Positions 1-10,657 of a DNA stretch of 64,000 bases are shown in pieces. The notes under the pieces are model-generated. The model was not told the origin of the DNA. It saw nothing but the letters and a program-made list of their open reading frames with translations, and ran no database searches. The translations under genes and the position numbers were made by a program. The DNA comes from Zingiber officinale (taxonomy: Eukaryota; Streptophyta; Magnoliopsida; Zingiberales; Zingiberaceae). Numbering within the stretch: the stretch's first letter is position 1; every line of letters starts with the position of its first letter. The stretch lies in NCBI RefSeq assembly GCF_018446385.1, contig NC_055996.1, forward strand, positions 124,655,750-124,719,749, in the 5' to 3' direction.

Positions 1-2289
1 CTGGGATGCTGTCTAGGGTGTCTAGTGAGTTGATTTGGTTTGCGATGTTTTCTTGCGGTGCTCTTGTTTTGTTATATGATTTGTATCAATTCTCTACAAC
101 AGATTGGGGTGTGTGAGCTAGAATCGAGTGTTGATCGGTTTCCTTTCAAATTGTTGAGTTCTGGACTCGATTCTTGCAGTTTTCGTTTGGATTTGCAGTA
201 GGAGGTATAAACGTTAAGGTTTTGTTCTTTAAATGCCTTTGAAGTGGATGTAGTTCTTGTACCTTGAATAAGAAGTTAGTCATGTTTCTCTTTACTTCCC
301 CCATTGGTGTGATTAACCTGGATAAATTTAGGAAGATTAGGGTTTTGGGTTAATGATTCCTTATCGTGACCTGATACTTGTTTCTTCTTGTTGTAATGGA
401 GGATGGGGTAATAGATTTGAGTGGATTGGGGATTTGTCTCCGTGGTCACTTTATTTTCCTGATGGTCCCGGGCTTCTAGCAGCGGATTCCATTGTTGACA
501 AATTGATTTCGAGGTTGTAATGGTTTCGCATAGGGGAATTTGGTTTGATATGTGATATTATTTTTTTTTTAGTAAATTAGGGTTTTCCCTAATCAGATTC
601 GGTTATTTTTCAGACACCTAATTCATGATGGGTTTAGTTAACTGGTTCATGTTTGACATAGTTATGATATGCATCATGTGGTTGCAGGATTTTGATTCGA
701 TACGGGTGATTTGACATTGGGTTGGTTTGGTACGATCTTCGCAATAAAGGTGGGTACTTCTTACCTTGATTCTGTAGTTCTTTGAACTTAGTGCATGAAC
801 TATTTTGGATAAGGACTGTTTTATCTTGACTCCACTCTTATTTTTCCTGCGCTTGATACTTCCACGTGATCTTTGAGATATTCGTTTCCATATCTATACA
901 ACCTCTTGTTGTTGTCCATGATAAGTAGCAGATATTAGATACCATATTTATATGCTTTGACTGTTATTTATTTATGTACTATATTGAGCATGCTGGCTTT
1001 ATGTAGCATACCTAATGTATGCTTATATTTGTATGATGACTGTTGCATTTGGCGCATCATATCATGGTATGCATGTCAACGACTAATTCTCCCTTACGGT
1101 CGAGAGAGTCATTGACTAGGGTCGCATCCTTGGCCACTCGAGAGAGTGGTAGCTGGAGTTGATGCGGCTTGTCCAGTCGTGCTTCCACTCGGTCACTCAT
1201 AGGTAGTAATAGCTGGAGTTGCGAGCAGCAGGGACCCTCGTCGCAGATGTAGCTAGTTAACTACTATGCAATTGTCCCCTCGACCACTCGAGAGAGTGGT
1301 AGCTGGAGTGGTGTATAGTCTGTCACTGGCCCGACCTCTCGACTATACAGGGGTCATGGTGCAGAGAGGTGGGCGGGAGTGACCATCCATGCATACGCTG
1401 TTATTATACTCGCTTTAGCTGTTGATGTTTACACATGATGTTATTGCTTACTTGCTAGGGTTTATTTGTGCTGATATGCTTCCTTATGTTGAGATATGCT
1501 ATCATTGTAGGTGTTTAGACATTGGTTTATTTATTAGAAATGTTTATATACTTTACATATTACCTCTGTAGCTATGAGCAGTACAGTAGCAGATTAGTAC
1601 TACTTCTGACCTTCTATTACTAGCGTAGGATATAGTTTCAGGTATGAGAATTTATTATGGTTTTATTTTAGTATCTGCTATTCCCTTATGAGACTGTATT
1701 CCTTTTGGTATTGTCTATTTGTTTATTATGTTCATGCACTATCTTTGCTTAGTCGCTGAGTTCCAATACTCACCACCTCGCAAATTGGTTTTCCTTCACC
1801 AGGTAACAGGTAGATGATTGAGAAGTTGCTTGGAGAGTCCCGGCTGCCAGTCTCACGTCACACTCGAGGATAGTTACTTTTCGATCTTATTTCTATTTGG
1901 TAGTATAGTGATTTTGTGCATCTTGTTTTTCAATAAGTCGATGTGGATTTTTGAGTCTAGTGTGGTGGTCACAAGTATTTTTGGTTAGTGACTTTGTTGG
2001 TTTTACATTCGTATTATTTTATGATTTTTCGCTGCGTTTACGTTCAGCCGTGTGGGCTGATATTATACTACGTGGTTGTTTTATTCATTTATATCCAGCC
2101 GGGTAGGCTGCGTATATTAGCTGCGTGGTTATGTTGTTTCTATTTTATGTATGTTCAACCGTGTGGGCTGATGAGTAGGTTAAATATGTTATATGTTGTT
2201 TGTGTGTATGTATATTGCTTCATATTGTCACCGGTACAGGCGAGATGCTGCCGGATTTTTGCCTGGCAGGACTCCTCTAGGGCGTGACA
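1..2289 (+). repeat. 5' LTR of the Ty3-type element (partial)
   Basis: This copy matches the complete 3' LTR at 10658-13591 and lacks about the first 645 bp, which lie left of the window. It ends ...GGGCGTGACA directly before the primer-binding site region. It contains hairpin-like repeats with the palindromic core CCACTCGAGAGAGTGG at about 1134 and 1284. Near 2045-2175 there are three degenerate copies of a roughly 56-bp unit built on the motif CAGCCGTGTGGGCTG. Short ORFs here are not coding. Confidence 0.9.
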
Positions 2290-2290
2290 A

Positions 2291-2665
2291 TTTATGGTAT
2301 CAGAGCCATGTTGCGAAGCCTATTTTTATGTTTCAAATTTTACGATTTGTTTTTCGTGTTTAAGATTTTCGAGTTAATCTCATACCAATTAGTGGTATCA
2401 GAGCCAAGTTTCGAAGTATATTTTTATGTTTCAAATTTTGCGATTTGTTTTTCGTATTATGGATTTTCAAGTTAATCTGATACCAATTTATGGTAACAGA
2501 GACATAGGTTTACGAGTCTTATTTTTGGTGTTTTGGATTTCATGTTTTGGATTTTCGAGTTAATCTGATACCAATTTATAGTATCAAAGAGGAGGTTCGC
2601 GATGCCATTTTTCATATTGTGGATTTTTGAGTTAATCTGATACCAATTAGTGGTATCAGAGCGGG
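2291..2665 (+). repeat. Tandem array of primer-binding-site units (five copies)
   Basis: The first PBS, TGGTATCAGAGCC, is at 2295-2307, six bases after the 5' LTR. It fits the initiator-Met tRNA 3' end. The same motif recurs at 2393 (exact), 2491 (TGGTAACAGAGAC), 2579 (TAGTATCAAAGAG) and 2651 (exact, TGGTATCAGAGC). Each copy sits in a 72-98 bp unit with shared text such as GATTTTCGAGTTAATCTGATACCAATT. The junction between units is an inverted repeat: at 2637-2659 CTGATACCA and TGGTATCAG flank a 5-nt loop. Only the LTR-adjacent copy would be expected to prime. Confidence 0.8.
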
Positions 2666-2900
2666 TTTGTGACGCCTAGTTTCAGTGTTCTGATTGTTTT
2701 GTTTCCCTTTTTAAGTTGATTCCTCGATGTGACTCTCGAGTTTTGGGACCAGGTAGCGGCAGGATGTCTCCGAGCTATAGGATGTAAGTTGTCTACTGTT
2801 AAATCTTTTTCTAATGACACTTATATACTTATTACTAACAGGAATGACACGAAGAGGGTCGACTACTATGCGTAACCGTGGACAAGGTCGACCATGAAAA

Positions 2901-3831
2901 TGTAGGTGCAGCGGAGGCCGACAAGAGGGGGGATGAATTGCTGAAATCAAAATAAACTATACCCTCCTCGGATTTCAACTCAGAAAAGCAATAGTAAAAT
3001 TAAAACAAGCAAGGAAATAGAAATTAAGTAGTAGACAGGATTTAACCTGGTTACAACCAAGGAGGTTGTTAATCCAGGGCAGTAAAAAAAACTCAGTAGA
3101 AAAATCTCCTTTGCTGAAGGCGGAGAAGCCTTTTACACTTTGGAAGCTTAGAACTATTGCTAGGAATGACTACACAATGATTGCTTGAGTTGTTGTTACT
3201 TTCCTAGCTCCAGGGGCCTTTATATAGGTCCTAGAAATCTTATCCCGAGAGTCCAAGGCGCCTCCAACAAGGTTCAAGGCGCCTCCAGCTCGGTCAGCGA
3301 ATAAAACATTATCCGTAGGGCAAACGGTCAAACTGACTTGGCTCAAGGCGCCTTAAACAAGCCTTTCAAGACACCTTCAATGTTGAAGGCGCCTTGAATA
3401 TGTTTAAGGTGCCTTCAAGGTTCCTGCTACAGTAATTTCTGCTACAGTATTTTCAGCCTCTTTTGACTCCTTTTCTTCTTCGCTTTGGCTTCTGAAGCTC
3501 CGTTCTTTTGGGTGATTGCGGCCAACCGAAATAGGGTTCACCCGAACCCAATTCCCGGCCTTCTTCTCAAGCAGGCTTCCGCCCGGCTTCTCGTCCCTCG
3601 AACGTCGTGCACGTTCTTCTTGCTCCACCGGAGTACTCTTCCGCAGCTCTCTCGTCATTCGGACGCACCGAGCCTGTCGGCTCCCTTCCCGTGCCATCCT
3701 TCTCACTAGCTGCGTCTTCCGCTCGACTTCCTATGCTCCTAAGCTCCTGCACACTCAGACACAGGGATCAAACACAAAGCATGACCTAACCAACTTGGTT
3801 GATCACATCAAAACTACCACGGGGTCCAACA
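2901..3831 (-). repeat. 3' LTR of the 3.3-kb gag-only copia element
   Basis: On the minus strand the LTR reads TGTTGGACCCC... to ...GCTGCACCTACA. It is closely similar to 5247-6186, apart from a short duplicated GGCGCCTT block in the other copy. It has many GGCGCC palindromes (about 3255-3420). On the minus strand a TATA box, CCTATATAAAGG, lies at 3219-3230, downstream of those palindromes. Confidence 0.88.
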
Positions 3832-4647
3832 ATCTTCCCCTTTTTGATATGCATCAACCCAAGTTCAAGTTAGGGTTAAAAATAGACATAAATAGTAATT
3901 TTAAAGGAAATGACTAAACTAACATATTTAAGTATAAATTTGCAATAAATAATATTGCAACCCAATTTTAAAATTTTAAACTTTCTAACTCCCTCTAAAC
4001 TTGTACCTTTCTCTCTCCCTTTGATTACAGCAAAAATGGGGTCCTAATTAGAGGGAACATTTCAGAAATTCCAAGTAAATGAACTTTTTAGAATTTTTCA
4101 GAAGAATATTTGTAAAAATGAATTTATAAACAAAATTTTCAAAATTGTTTGATTAAACTTTAAAAGTATTATTTAATTCTAATTTTTAATGCTTTTTCAT
4201 AAAGTTAATTAAACCTTTCATTTCAATATTTCAGCTTCCAGGTCATGGCGAGGCACTAGGCCTTCTTGGTTATTGGAGCAACAACCACTTCCTTGACAAA
4301 GCCTTCATAAAGAAATTTACTGTTTAATTTTCTTCTCTGAAAGCGCTAAGTCTAATATTTCAACTTAGATCAAATATTATGATTTTTAAATTTCCATTTT
4401 AACTTCTCATAATTTCTCAATTCACAATTTTTTATAATTGTAGCAAAAAATATTGAGCATGTAGAAAATTGTACATTTTCTATTGTTAGTTTGTCAAAAT
4501 CTCTTAATTAACAAATTGTGTCTTTTAACTCAATATTCTTAAATAGTTTTTCAATTTTTAATTCAAAATATTCTTTCGACGAAATAATTTACGAAAACCT
4601 TTCGGCAATATTTCAATTGAATCAATTAATTTGCCAAGAGGTGGAGA

Positions 4648-5181
4648 TCATACCTGACTTACCTTGTCGGTGGTTGATTCTCCCCCTGTTACGTTGTTTT
4701 GGTCTTCTGATGTTTCTCCCCCTTCATCGATGCTCATTTGTGATGAGCATTCTAGTTCTTCATGTTGGAGTTTGGTTACTAGTTCTGTCTCGGCACTTAC
4801 CTCGGTTTCGGACTCTTCTGACGTCGGGTCAGTGTCCATCGAGGAGTCGGATTCAACTTTAATTTGTTCTTCGTGGAGTCTTAAGAACTTTTCCCAAAGT
4901 TCTTTTGCACTTCGGTAGTCGCCAACTTTAACGAGATCTTCATCTGGTAGTACGCTTAGAAGATGAAATTCAGCCCGAGCGTTTGCCATAGACTCGTCGC
5001 GTTGGTTATTGGTCCAAAGGTGCATCTCGAGTTCTTCTCCATTCATTGTCTTTGGTGCTTCATAACCAAATTTCATTATTAATAAAATATTTAAATCTGT
5101 GTTAAGATATACCTCCATCCGGTGTTTCCACGTCGCGAAGTTTCCGTCGAATTTCGGGGGATCAATATTCGCTCCGGCCAT
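4648..5181 (-). CDS. Gag N-terminal protein of the gag-only copia element
   Basis: This 177-residue ORF begins about 50 bases after the PBS. Its start (MAGANIDPPKFDGNFATWK) has the copia gag pattern of a short leader, then a DG-NF--W motif, followed by helices of the UBN2/DUF4219 type (RSAKELWEKFLRLHEE). The C-terminal third is very acidic and Ser/Thr/Glu-rich. No zinc knuckle is present; the frame stops before one would appear. It should encode a capsid-like structural protein used for packaging. The same gag design occurs in the larger gag-only element at 26162-33506, so the two are probably related lineages. Confidence 0.75.
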   Translation of the reverse strand: MAGANIDPPKFDGNFATWKHRMEVYLNTDLNILLIMKFGYEAPKTMNGEELEMHLWTNNQRDESMANARAEFHLLSVLPDEDLVKVGDYRSAKELWEKFLRLHEEQIKVESDSSMDTDPTSEESETEVSAETELVTKLQHEELECSSQMSIDEGGETSEDQNNVTGGESTTDKVSQV

Positions 5182-5246
5182 CGTCTTGATCGTTGTGCTT
5201 CAGTTGGCGGTTAGTCCTTCTGAGGCGATCAGGTTCTGATACCAAT

Positions 5247-6186
5247 TGTAGGTGCAGCGGAGGCCGACAAGAGGGGGGGGTGAATTACTGAAATCAAAAA
5301 TAAACTATACCCTCCTCGGATTTCAACTCAGAAAAGCAATAGTAAAATTAAAACAAGCAAGGAAATAGAAATTAAGTAGTAGACAGGATTTAACCTGGTT
5401 ACAACCAAGGAGGTTGTTAATCCAGGGCAGTAGAAAAAGCTCAGTAGAAAAATCTCCTTTACTGAAGGCGGAGAAGCCTTTTACACTTTCGAAGCTTAGA
5501 ACTATTGCTAGGAATGACTTGAGTTGTTGTTACTTTCCTAGCTCCAGGGGCCTTTATATAGGTCCTGGAAATCTTATCCCGAGAGTCCAAGGCGCCTCCA
5601 ACAAGGTTCAAGGCGCCTCCAGCTCGGTCAGCGGATAAAACTTTATCCGCAGCGCAAACGGTCAAACTGACCTGGCCCAAGGGCGCCTTAAACAAGTCTT
5701 TCAAGGCACCTTCAATGTTGAAGGCGCCTTGAATATGTTTAAGGCGCCTTCAATATGTTTAAGGCGCCTTCAAGGTTCCTGCTACAGTAATTTCTGCTAC
5801 AGTCATTTCAGCCTCTTTTGACTCCTTTTCTTCTTCGCTTTGGCTTCTGAAGCTCCGTTCTTTTGGGTGATTGCGGCCAACCGAAATAGGGCTCACCCGA
5901 ACCTAATTCCCGGCCTTCTCCTCAAGCAGGCTTTCGTCCGGCTTCTCGTCCCTTGAACGCCACGCACGTTCTTCTCGCTCCACCGGAGTACTCTTCCGCA
6001 GCTCTCTAGTCCTTCGGACGCACCGAGCCCGTCGGCTCCCTTCCCGTGCCATCCTTCTCGCTAGCTGCGTCTTCCACTCGACTTCCTGTGCTCCTAGGCT
6101 CCTGCACACTCAGACACAGGGATCAAACACAAAGCAGGACCTAGCCAACTTGGTTGATCACATCAAAACTACCACGGGGTCCAACA
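5247..6186 (-). repeat. 5' LTR of the 3.3-kb gag-only copia element
   Basis: This 940-bp copy is the promoter-bearing LTR for the minus-strand element. A TATA-like TATATAAAGG (minus) lies at 5553-5562. GGCGCC palindromes lie upstream of it in the sense direction (about 5590-5775). The LTR ends right before the PBS at 5232-5244 (sense GGTATCAGAACC type). Confidence 0.88.
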
Positions 6187-6206
6187 GAAAATAACCCACG
6201 GTGTCG

Positions 6207-6926
6207 ATGGGTCCCGAACCTGCTACCCAAGGGATGGAGTTTACAGGAAACCCGAATGAGGTAGATTCAGGTAGCAGTGATCGGAATCCTCCAACCTCTA
6301 CTAGGGAGCGTGAGTTACAGACGCCGGGAGTACCACCTTCTATTCCTGCTCCAGACACTACTGGTTGGGTAGTGGATAGAGCTCGAATACCCTTGTTGGC
6401 GAAGTCTGTAAAAGATCGAACTACTCTATTCCATGGAGGTGCTGATCCTTGGGCAGCTCATAGTTGTTTGAAGAACTTGGAAGGCACATTTGGGTACATG
6501 AAGTGTACAGATGAAGAGAAGGTGGAGTTGGCTACATATCATCTTCGGGATCAGGCTGTCACTTGGTGGGACTTGCAGAAGACGATCTTTGGGGAACAAC
6601 ACATCACGTGGCAGATGTATCGGGAGGCATTTGAGAGATAGTATTTTCTAATTACATTTTGTCTAGCTCGTTGTCAGAAGTTTCTGAACCTCAAGCAAGG
6701 CAACCGTTCTGTGATGGAGTATAATGCAGAATTCAGTAGATTGACTGAGTTTTATCCTCATCTTGTGGCTCAGGATTATGATCGGATGCATCAGTTTACT
6801 CAAGAACTTGCGGCATACATACGACTCAAGATGTCAGGATTTCTAGGTAGTTCTTATCGAGAGGTTTTAGATCGGGCGCTATTCATTGAGATGACTCAGC
6901 AACAGGTGAATCTGGAAAAAAAATAA
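6207..6926 (+). pseudogene. Ty3-type gag capsid domain, one in-frame stop
   Basis: This is a retrotransposon gag (capsid) domain of a Ty3 element. The reading frame from ATG 6207 is open to 6926 except for a single TAG at 6639-6641. The homologous block includes FHGGADPWAAHSCLKNLEG, YHLRDQAVTWW and MEYNAEFSRL, typical of Retrotrans_gag proteins. The protein would form the particle shell. The frame ends just before the plastid ycf2 insertion, and the zinc knuckles of the same gag resume beyond it at 7943. The TR-GAG insertion at 2901-6186 cut the leader just upstream, so the native start is uncertain. Confidence 0.8.
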
Positions 6927-7004
6927 CAATAAACAAGTGACACAGAAGAAATAGAAAAGAGGCCAGAGCTCACAAGTTACTTCAGGAGGGTCCTCTCCAC
7001 CTCA

Positions 7005-7860
7005 GAAGATAATCGAGTGACATTACTTCTTCGGTCCGAACCAAGGAATCAGTTAGATATGATTCAAAACTATGAAAAATACAAATCGGAGTTTGAAGAA
7101 GAGGAGAACAAATAGGAGAACAATTGATTTGACCCCATAAGCGGAACTACCAACCAATAGCATGTTGCCACTAGAAGCAAAAACCCGTATTTCTTCCAGA
7201 AAATCTCCTAATTGTTCCATAGCAACTAGAAAGAGATTCTTTAACCAGAAAGAATTTAGTTCAGATTAAGATGTAGGATACCTATCCAAAAGTTTTCGCA
7301 ACTCAATCATGTATGATGGAATCATCAAAGATTTGATCTTTTCTAACTCTGTCTGTAACTCACTAGAGGCTCAGGAAACAAAGAAAAGATGTATGCGAAC
7401 GAGATATCCAGCAACAAGAAGAAGGAAAAGGATTGAATAGAGGAACTCCTGAGCATTTGTTAATCTCAGATGTGTCCATATCAATGGAACTGGTGACTCA
7501 TTATTTCGATGAATCGTTTCTTCGGACAGAAGGAGATTCTGGAAACACTTACTCGAAATCTCACTTATCAGACTCGAAATCTTACTTTTCAGAGTCAGAG
7601 TCCATTGTGGAAGAATCTTCTGAGGAATTGGCCATGATATATCTGATACATGCATAATATCTCTCAAAACGGATACAAATTTGTGCCTGCTACATAGTAT
7701 CCTTAGTATCGGCAATGGTTCTAAAAAAATCTCTAAAAGGGTGGTGAAATTTAGATATTTCCACCCTGTCAAAGTAAGGAACCATGGCATATATGTTTGG
7801 AAGAGATTCCATTTTGAGAGATTGAAAAGAGCACTATCTCGTTGAAAGGTTCTATACATT
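7005..7860. pseudogene. ycf2: Plastid DNA insertion: two rearranged ycf2 fragments
   Basis: This piece falls between the gag capsid and its zinc knuckles and reads as plastid ycf2. On the plus strand about 7007-7115 gives [19 protein letters not shown] and [10 protein letters not shown], from the 3' part of ycf2. On the minus strand about 7850-7130 gives [42 protein letters not shown] and [13 protein letters not shown], from a different part of the gene. The two fragments are in opposite orientations and not adjacent in native ycf2, so the plastid DNA was scrambled before or after insertion. Internal frameshifts and stops make it non-functional. Assignment rests on recognising the protein; exact ends are approximate. 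Confidence 0.8.
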
Positions 7861-7865
7861 TGCCG

Positions 7866-8734
7866 TTGAGACAAGGCGAACCCCGGATGGGGGTTCTCGT
7901 TCTTCTCAACGAGACTGGAAGAATGACTTTGGGGGGATCATGTGTTTTCAGTGTGGCTCCAAAAGTCATACCAAAAATGATTGCCTGTTGGATCACGCTA
8001 TATGCTTCTATTGTAAGCTTCCAGGGCACGAGAGCCGGAATTGCAATCTGAAGGCTCAGTTGGAGATGACTAAAGATACTACTCAGGGAGGGCAACCCGC
8101 CCAGCCATGACAACAGAAATGACCTCAGAGGACTCAGAACGCTTCATATCAGCCGTAACCGCTAGGGCCCCAAGGGAAGGTATATCATATCCAGAGTCAG
8201 GAGTATCCAGTGATCCCAGCGACCACGCAGTACTCTACACAGCATCCCCTTATCAGACATATCCTGTATAGCAGGACCCTCCCCTTCCATCTCAGCCTTA
8301 TCTGGTATTCCAGCCGCAGCCTCAGCCTCAGTACCAGCAGCAGCAGCAAGGTGTCCCCCCTCCGATTCCACGTCAGTCTACTTCAGCGATGCCACCACCG
8401 AGCTCAGAAGTGGGACATGCTTATGCAGTCACGCGAGAGGAGACACAGCGGGCCGAGGGATTGGTCTTTCGGGGTAAGGTCTCAGTTTATACCCTTATTG
8501 CTTACTTATTGATAGATACGGGTAGTCCTCATTCGTTATTATCTCAAGTATTTTTGAGTAAAATCGGTAGACTACCTATGCACCGGAGACATGGGTTAGC
8601 AGTATCTTTACCATTCAGAAGGTACTCGCATGTACAGGGATTTGAGCGATCCTACTGTGGGAGTAGCAGAAGCAGGATGAGCTCATCACCCACAGAGTCA
8701 TCCTTTACGGTTGGTGTTTTGTTCACGACACTAT
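7866..8734 (+). pseudogene. Gag zinc knuckles and aspartic protease of the Ty3 element (truncated)
   Basis: Two CCHC knuckles occur in tandem at 7943-8044: CFQCGSKSHTKNDC and CFYCKLPGHESRNC, both C-x2-C-x4-H-x4-C. A Gln/Pro-rich linker follows, then an aspartic protease with the active-site block LLIDTGSPHSLLS near 8507-8545. The protease would cleave the Gag-Pol polyprotein. The frame is interrupted upstream of the knuckles by the plastid insertion. It ends where a solo LTR starts at 8735. Everything from the protease C-terminus through integrase is absent, and only the 3' tail (10555-10657) remains beyond the solo LTR. Confidence 0.75.
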
Positions 8735-10549
8735 TGTTAGAACTTTTGAGCCGCAAAAACCAGTTTTTGCTTTGCGGAAACCCCGAAGTTCTTAGCCACT
8801 GGATCCGTGCGAAGATAAAAATTTTCATGTACTTAGTTTTCTACTCTAGATCTACTTTAGATCTACATTTTAAGGAGTATACCTTTGAAGCGAAGCCCTT
8901 CGCAAATCCCGCTCATCCAAGGTTCTTCGGATCTCAAGTGTGTTCAAGCGGGCACACCTCTAGAAGTATCCACACGAACAAGAGATGGAGAGAACAACTA
9001 AGAGTGTGCTAGCACCCTTAAAAGTCACGGCAAGGATGAGAGGGAGAGGGAAGAAGAGAGGAGGAAGATGATGAAGTGAATGAGCACACAAAAATTGCTA
9101 ACTCTTGCACTAACGTGGCCGACCACATTAAGAGGTTATTATACCTCCATGTAATACCAAGCGTCATGACTCTTGGTATTCCTCATGAGGTGGCACACCC
9201 TTGATGTAGCCATGATGATGTGGAACACCATCATTGGCCGGCCCCATGCCATGTCACAAATGATGTGGCATTTGGTCAAGTCAAACTTGACCTTTCATCT
9301 TCCTTCTCAAGTCAAGTCAAACTTGACTTCTTCTCTCCCATGGTTGATCAAATCTAACCATTTGATTCAAATCAATTTAATTTAATGAATCTATATTCAT
9401 TGAATTAGATTGACTCAATGAATCCAAGTCTAAATTAGACTCATTTGACACATGAATCAAATTGAGTTCAACTCAATTAGTCTAATTTGGATTACTCTTA
9501 ATCCAATTTGGTTAATCACATGAACCTAATCCTCTTGGTCCATCATATGAACCTAATCTCCATCTAATTGCCCTTTGTGTGTGACCCTATAGGTTCTTGT
9601 AATGTTGGCAATGTTCCTAAACCTATTTAGAAACATAAGTAATGAGCGGTATCTAGCAACACATCATTACTACCCAAGTTACAAGAATGTTGAGATCCAA
9701 CATCACCTTTGTGACTACTAATTGTGACCTTCACAATATATGATAATGTTCTTCTATCCTTGACATCTAGATTGATCAATTGAGGCATAGACCGTGTCAT
9801 CCTCTAATCAATTTATATCTTGAACTCCAAGTAGACCCACTCTAATAAGATGAGCTCAATATCTCATATTGACTCACTTGGGCATGACCATGCACTTAGT
9901 GGTCTCACTCTATCAAGAATCATGATGTCACTCCCGTCATATGGGAGGGATAGATCTCATCTACATCACTCACATCCCTCCGCATAATTTGTTACATACC
10001 CAGTAATCGCCTTTATAGTTCACCCAGTTACGAGTGACGTTTGACGAAACCAAAGTATGCAACTCCTTATGTAGGGAACCATGGTGACTTCAGGTCCAAG
10101 GACTGATAGTCATACTAATAGTCACATGAGAAAGTATATGACACTCATATAACGATCCATGATACTTTCTCATGGCGGGTCATTCAGTATACATTCTCCA
10201 ATGCATACCTATGTGTCAACTTGATATCTCTATATCCATGACTTGTGGCAAGTCATCGAGTTGACCTACATGCTAGTCTTATTGCATTAACATTGTCCCT
10301 GAATGTTAATACTTGACTAGGAATGATTAAGAGTAGTGTTCTCTATATCATCTCACTATCGATTCAACCAATCGATTGATATAGATAAAAACCTTCTACT
10401 TAAGGACGCTATTATACTTAGTTATTTGGCACCAATACAAGTAAGTGTAATAACCATAAAGAAAAATATCTTTATAAACATATAGGAATATGATACATCA
10501 AGTCCATACAACAATCATCACATGATTGGCTCTAAGGCTCTAACTAACA
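8735..10549 (+). mobile_element. Solo LTR, 1.8 kb, inserted in the Ty3 element
   Basis: The unit begins TGTTAGAAC and ends CTAACTAACA, with TG...CA ends and short inverted termini. It is flanked by a perfect 5-bp direct repeat ACTAT (8730-8734 and 10550-10554). No internal coding region, PBS or polypurine tract is visible, so a solo LTR left by LTR-LTR recombination is the simplest reading. A small non-autonomous element is the alternative. Confidence 0.82.
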
Positions 10550-10554
10550 ACTAT

Positions 10555-10657
10555 GACAGAGTGGTATATATTCATGCTGCTTAGTTGTTACCCTTAGATG
10601 AAGGTCCTTGAGTTGAAAAGTAAATTTGGAGATCAAATTTTCGTTAGTAGGGGAGAA
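10555..10657 (+). other. 3' internal tail and polypurine tract of the Ty3 element
   Basis: A short remnant between the solo LTR and the 3' LTR. It ends with the purine-rich AGTAGGGGAGAA at 10646-10657, directly before the LTR TG, as expected for the plus-strand primer. Confidence 0.7.

Larger units (their letters stand above)
2901..6186 (-). mobile_element. Gag-only copia-type LTR element (TR-GAG), 3.3 kb
   Basis: This is a complete small element on the minus strand. Its LTRs are 5247-6186 (5') and 3832-side 2901-3831 (3'). It is flanked by the 5-bp TSD GAAAA (2896-2900 and 6187-6191). The PBS is the reverse complement of 5232-5244, and the polypurine tract is the reverse complement of about 3832-3852 (AAAAAGGGGAAGAT next to the 3' LTR). 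The only coding region is a gag N-terminal ORF; there is no protease, integrase or RT. It must depend on an autonomous relative. The insertion lies in the leader/gag start of the surrounding Ty3 element. Confidence 0.88.

Noticed and set aside
1988..2475. Two plus-strand ORFs near the end of the 5' LTR
   Set aside because: They lie across the LTR/PBS boundary and are not kept as ORFs in the 3' LTR.
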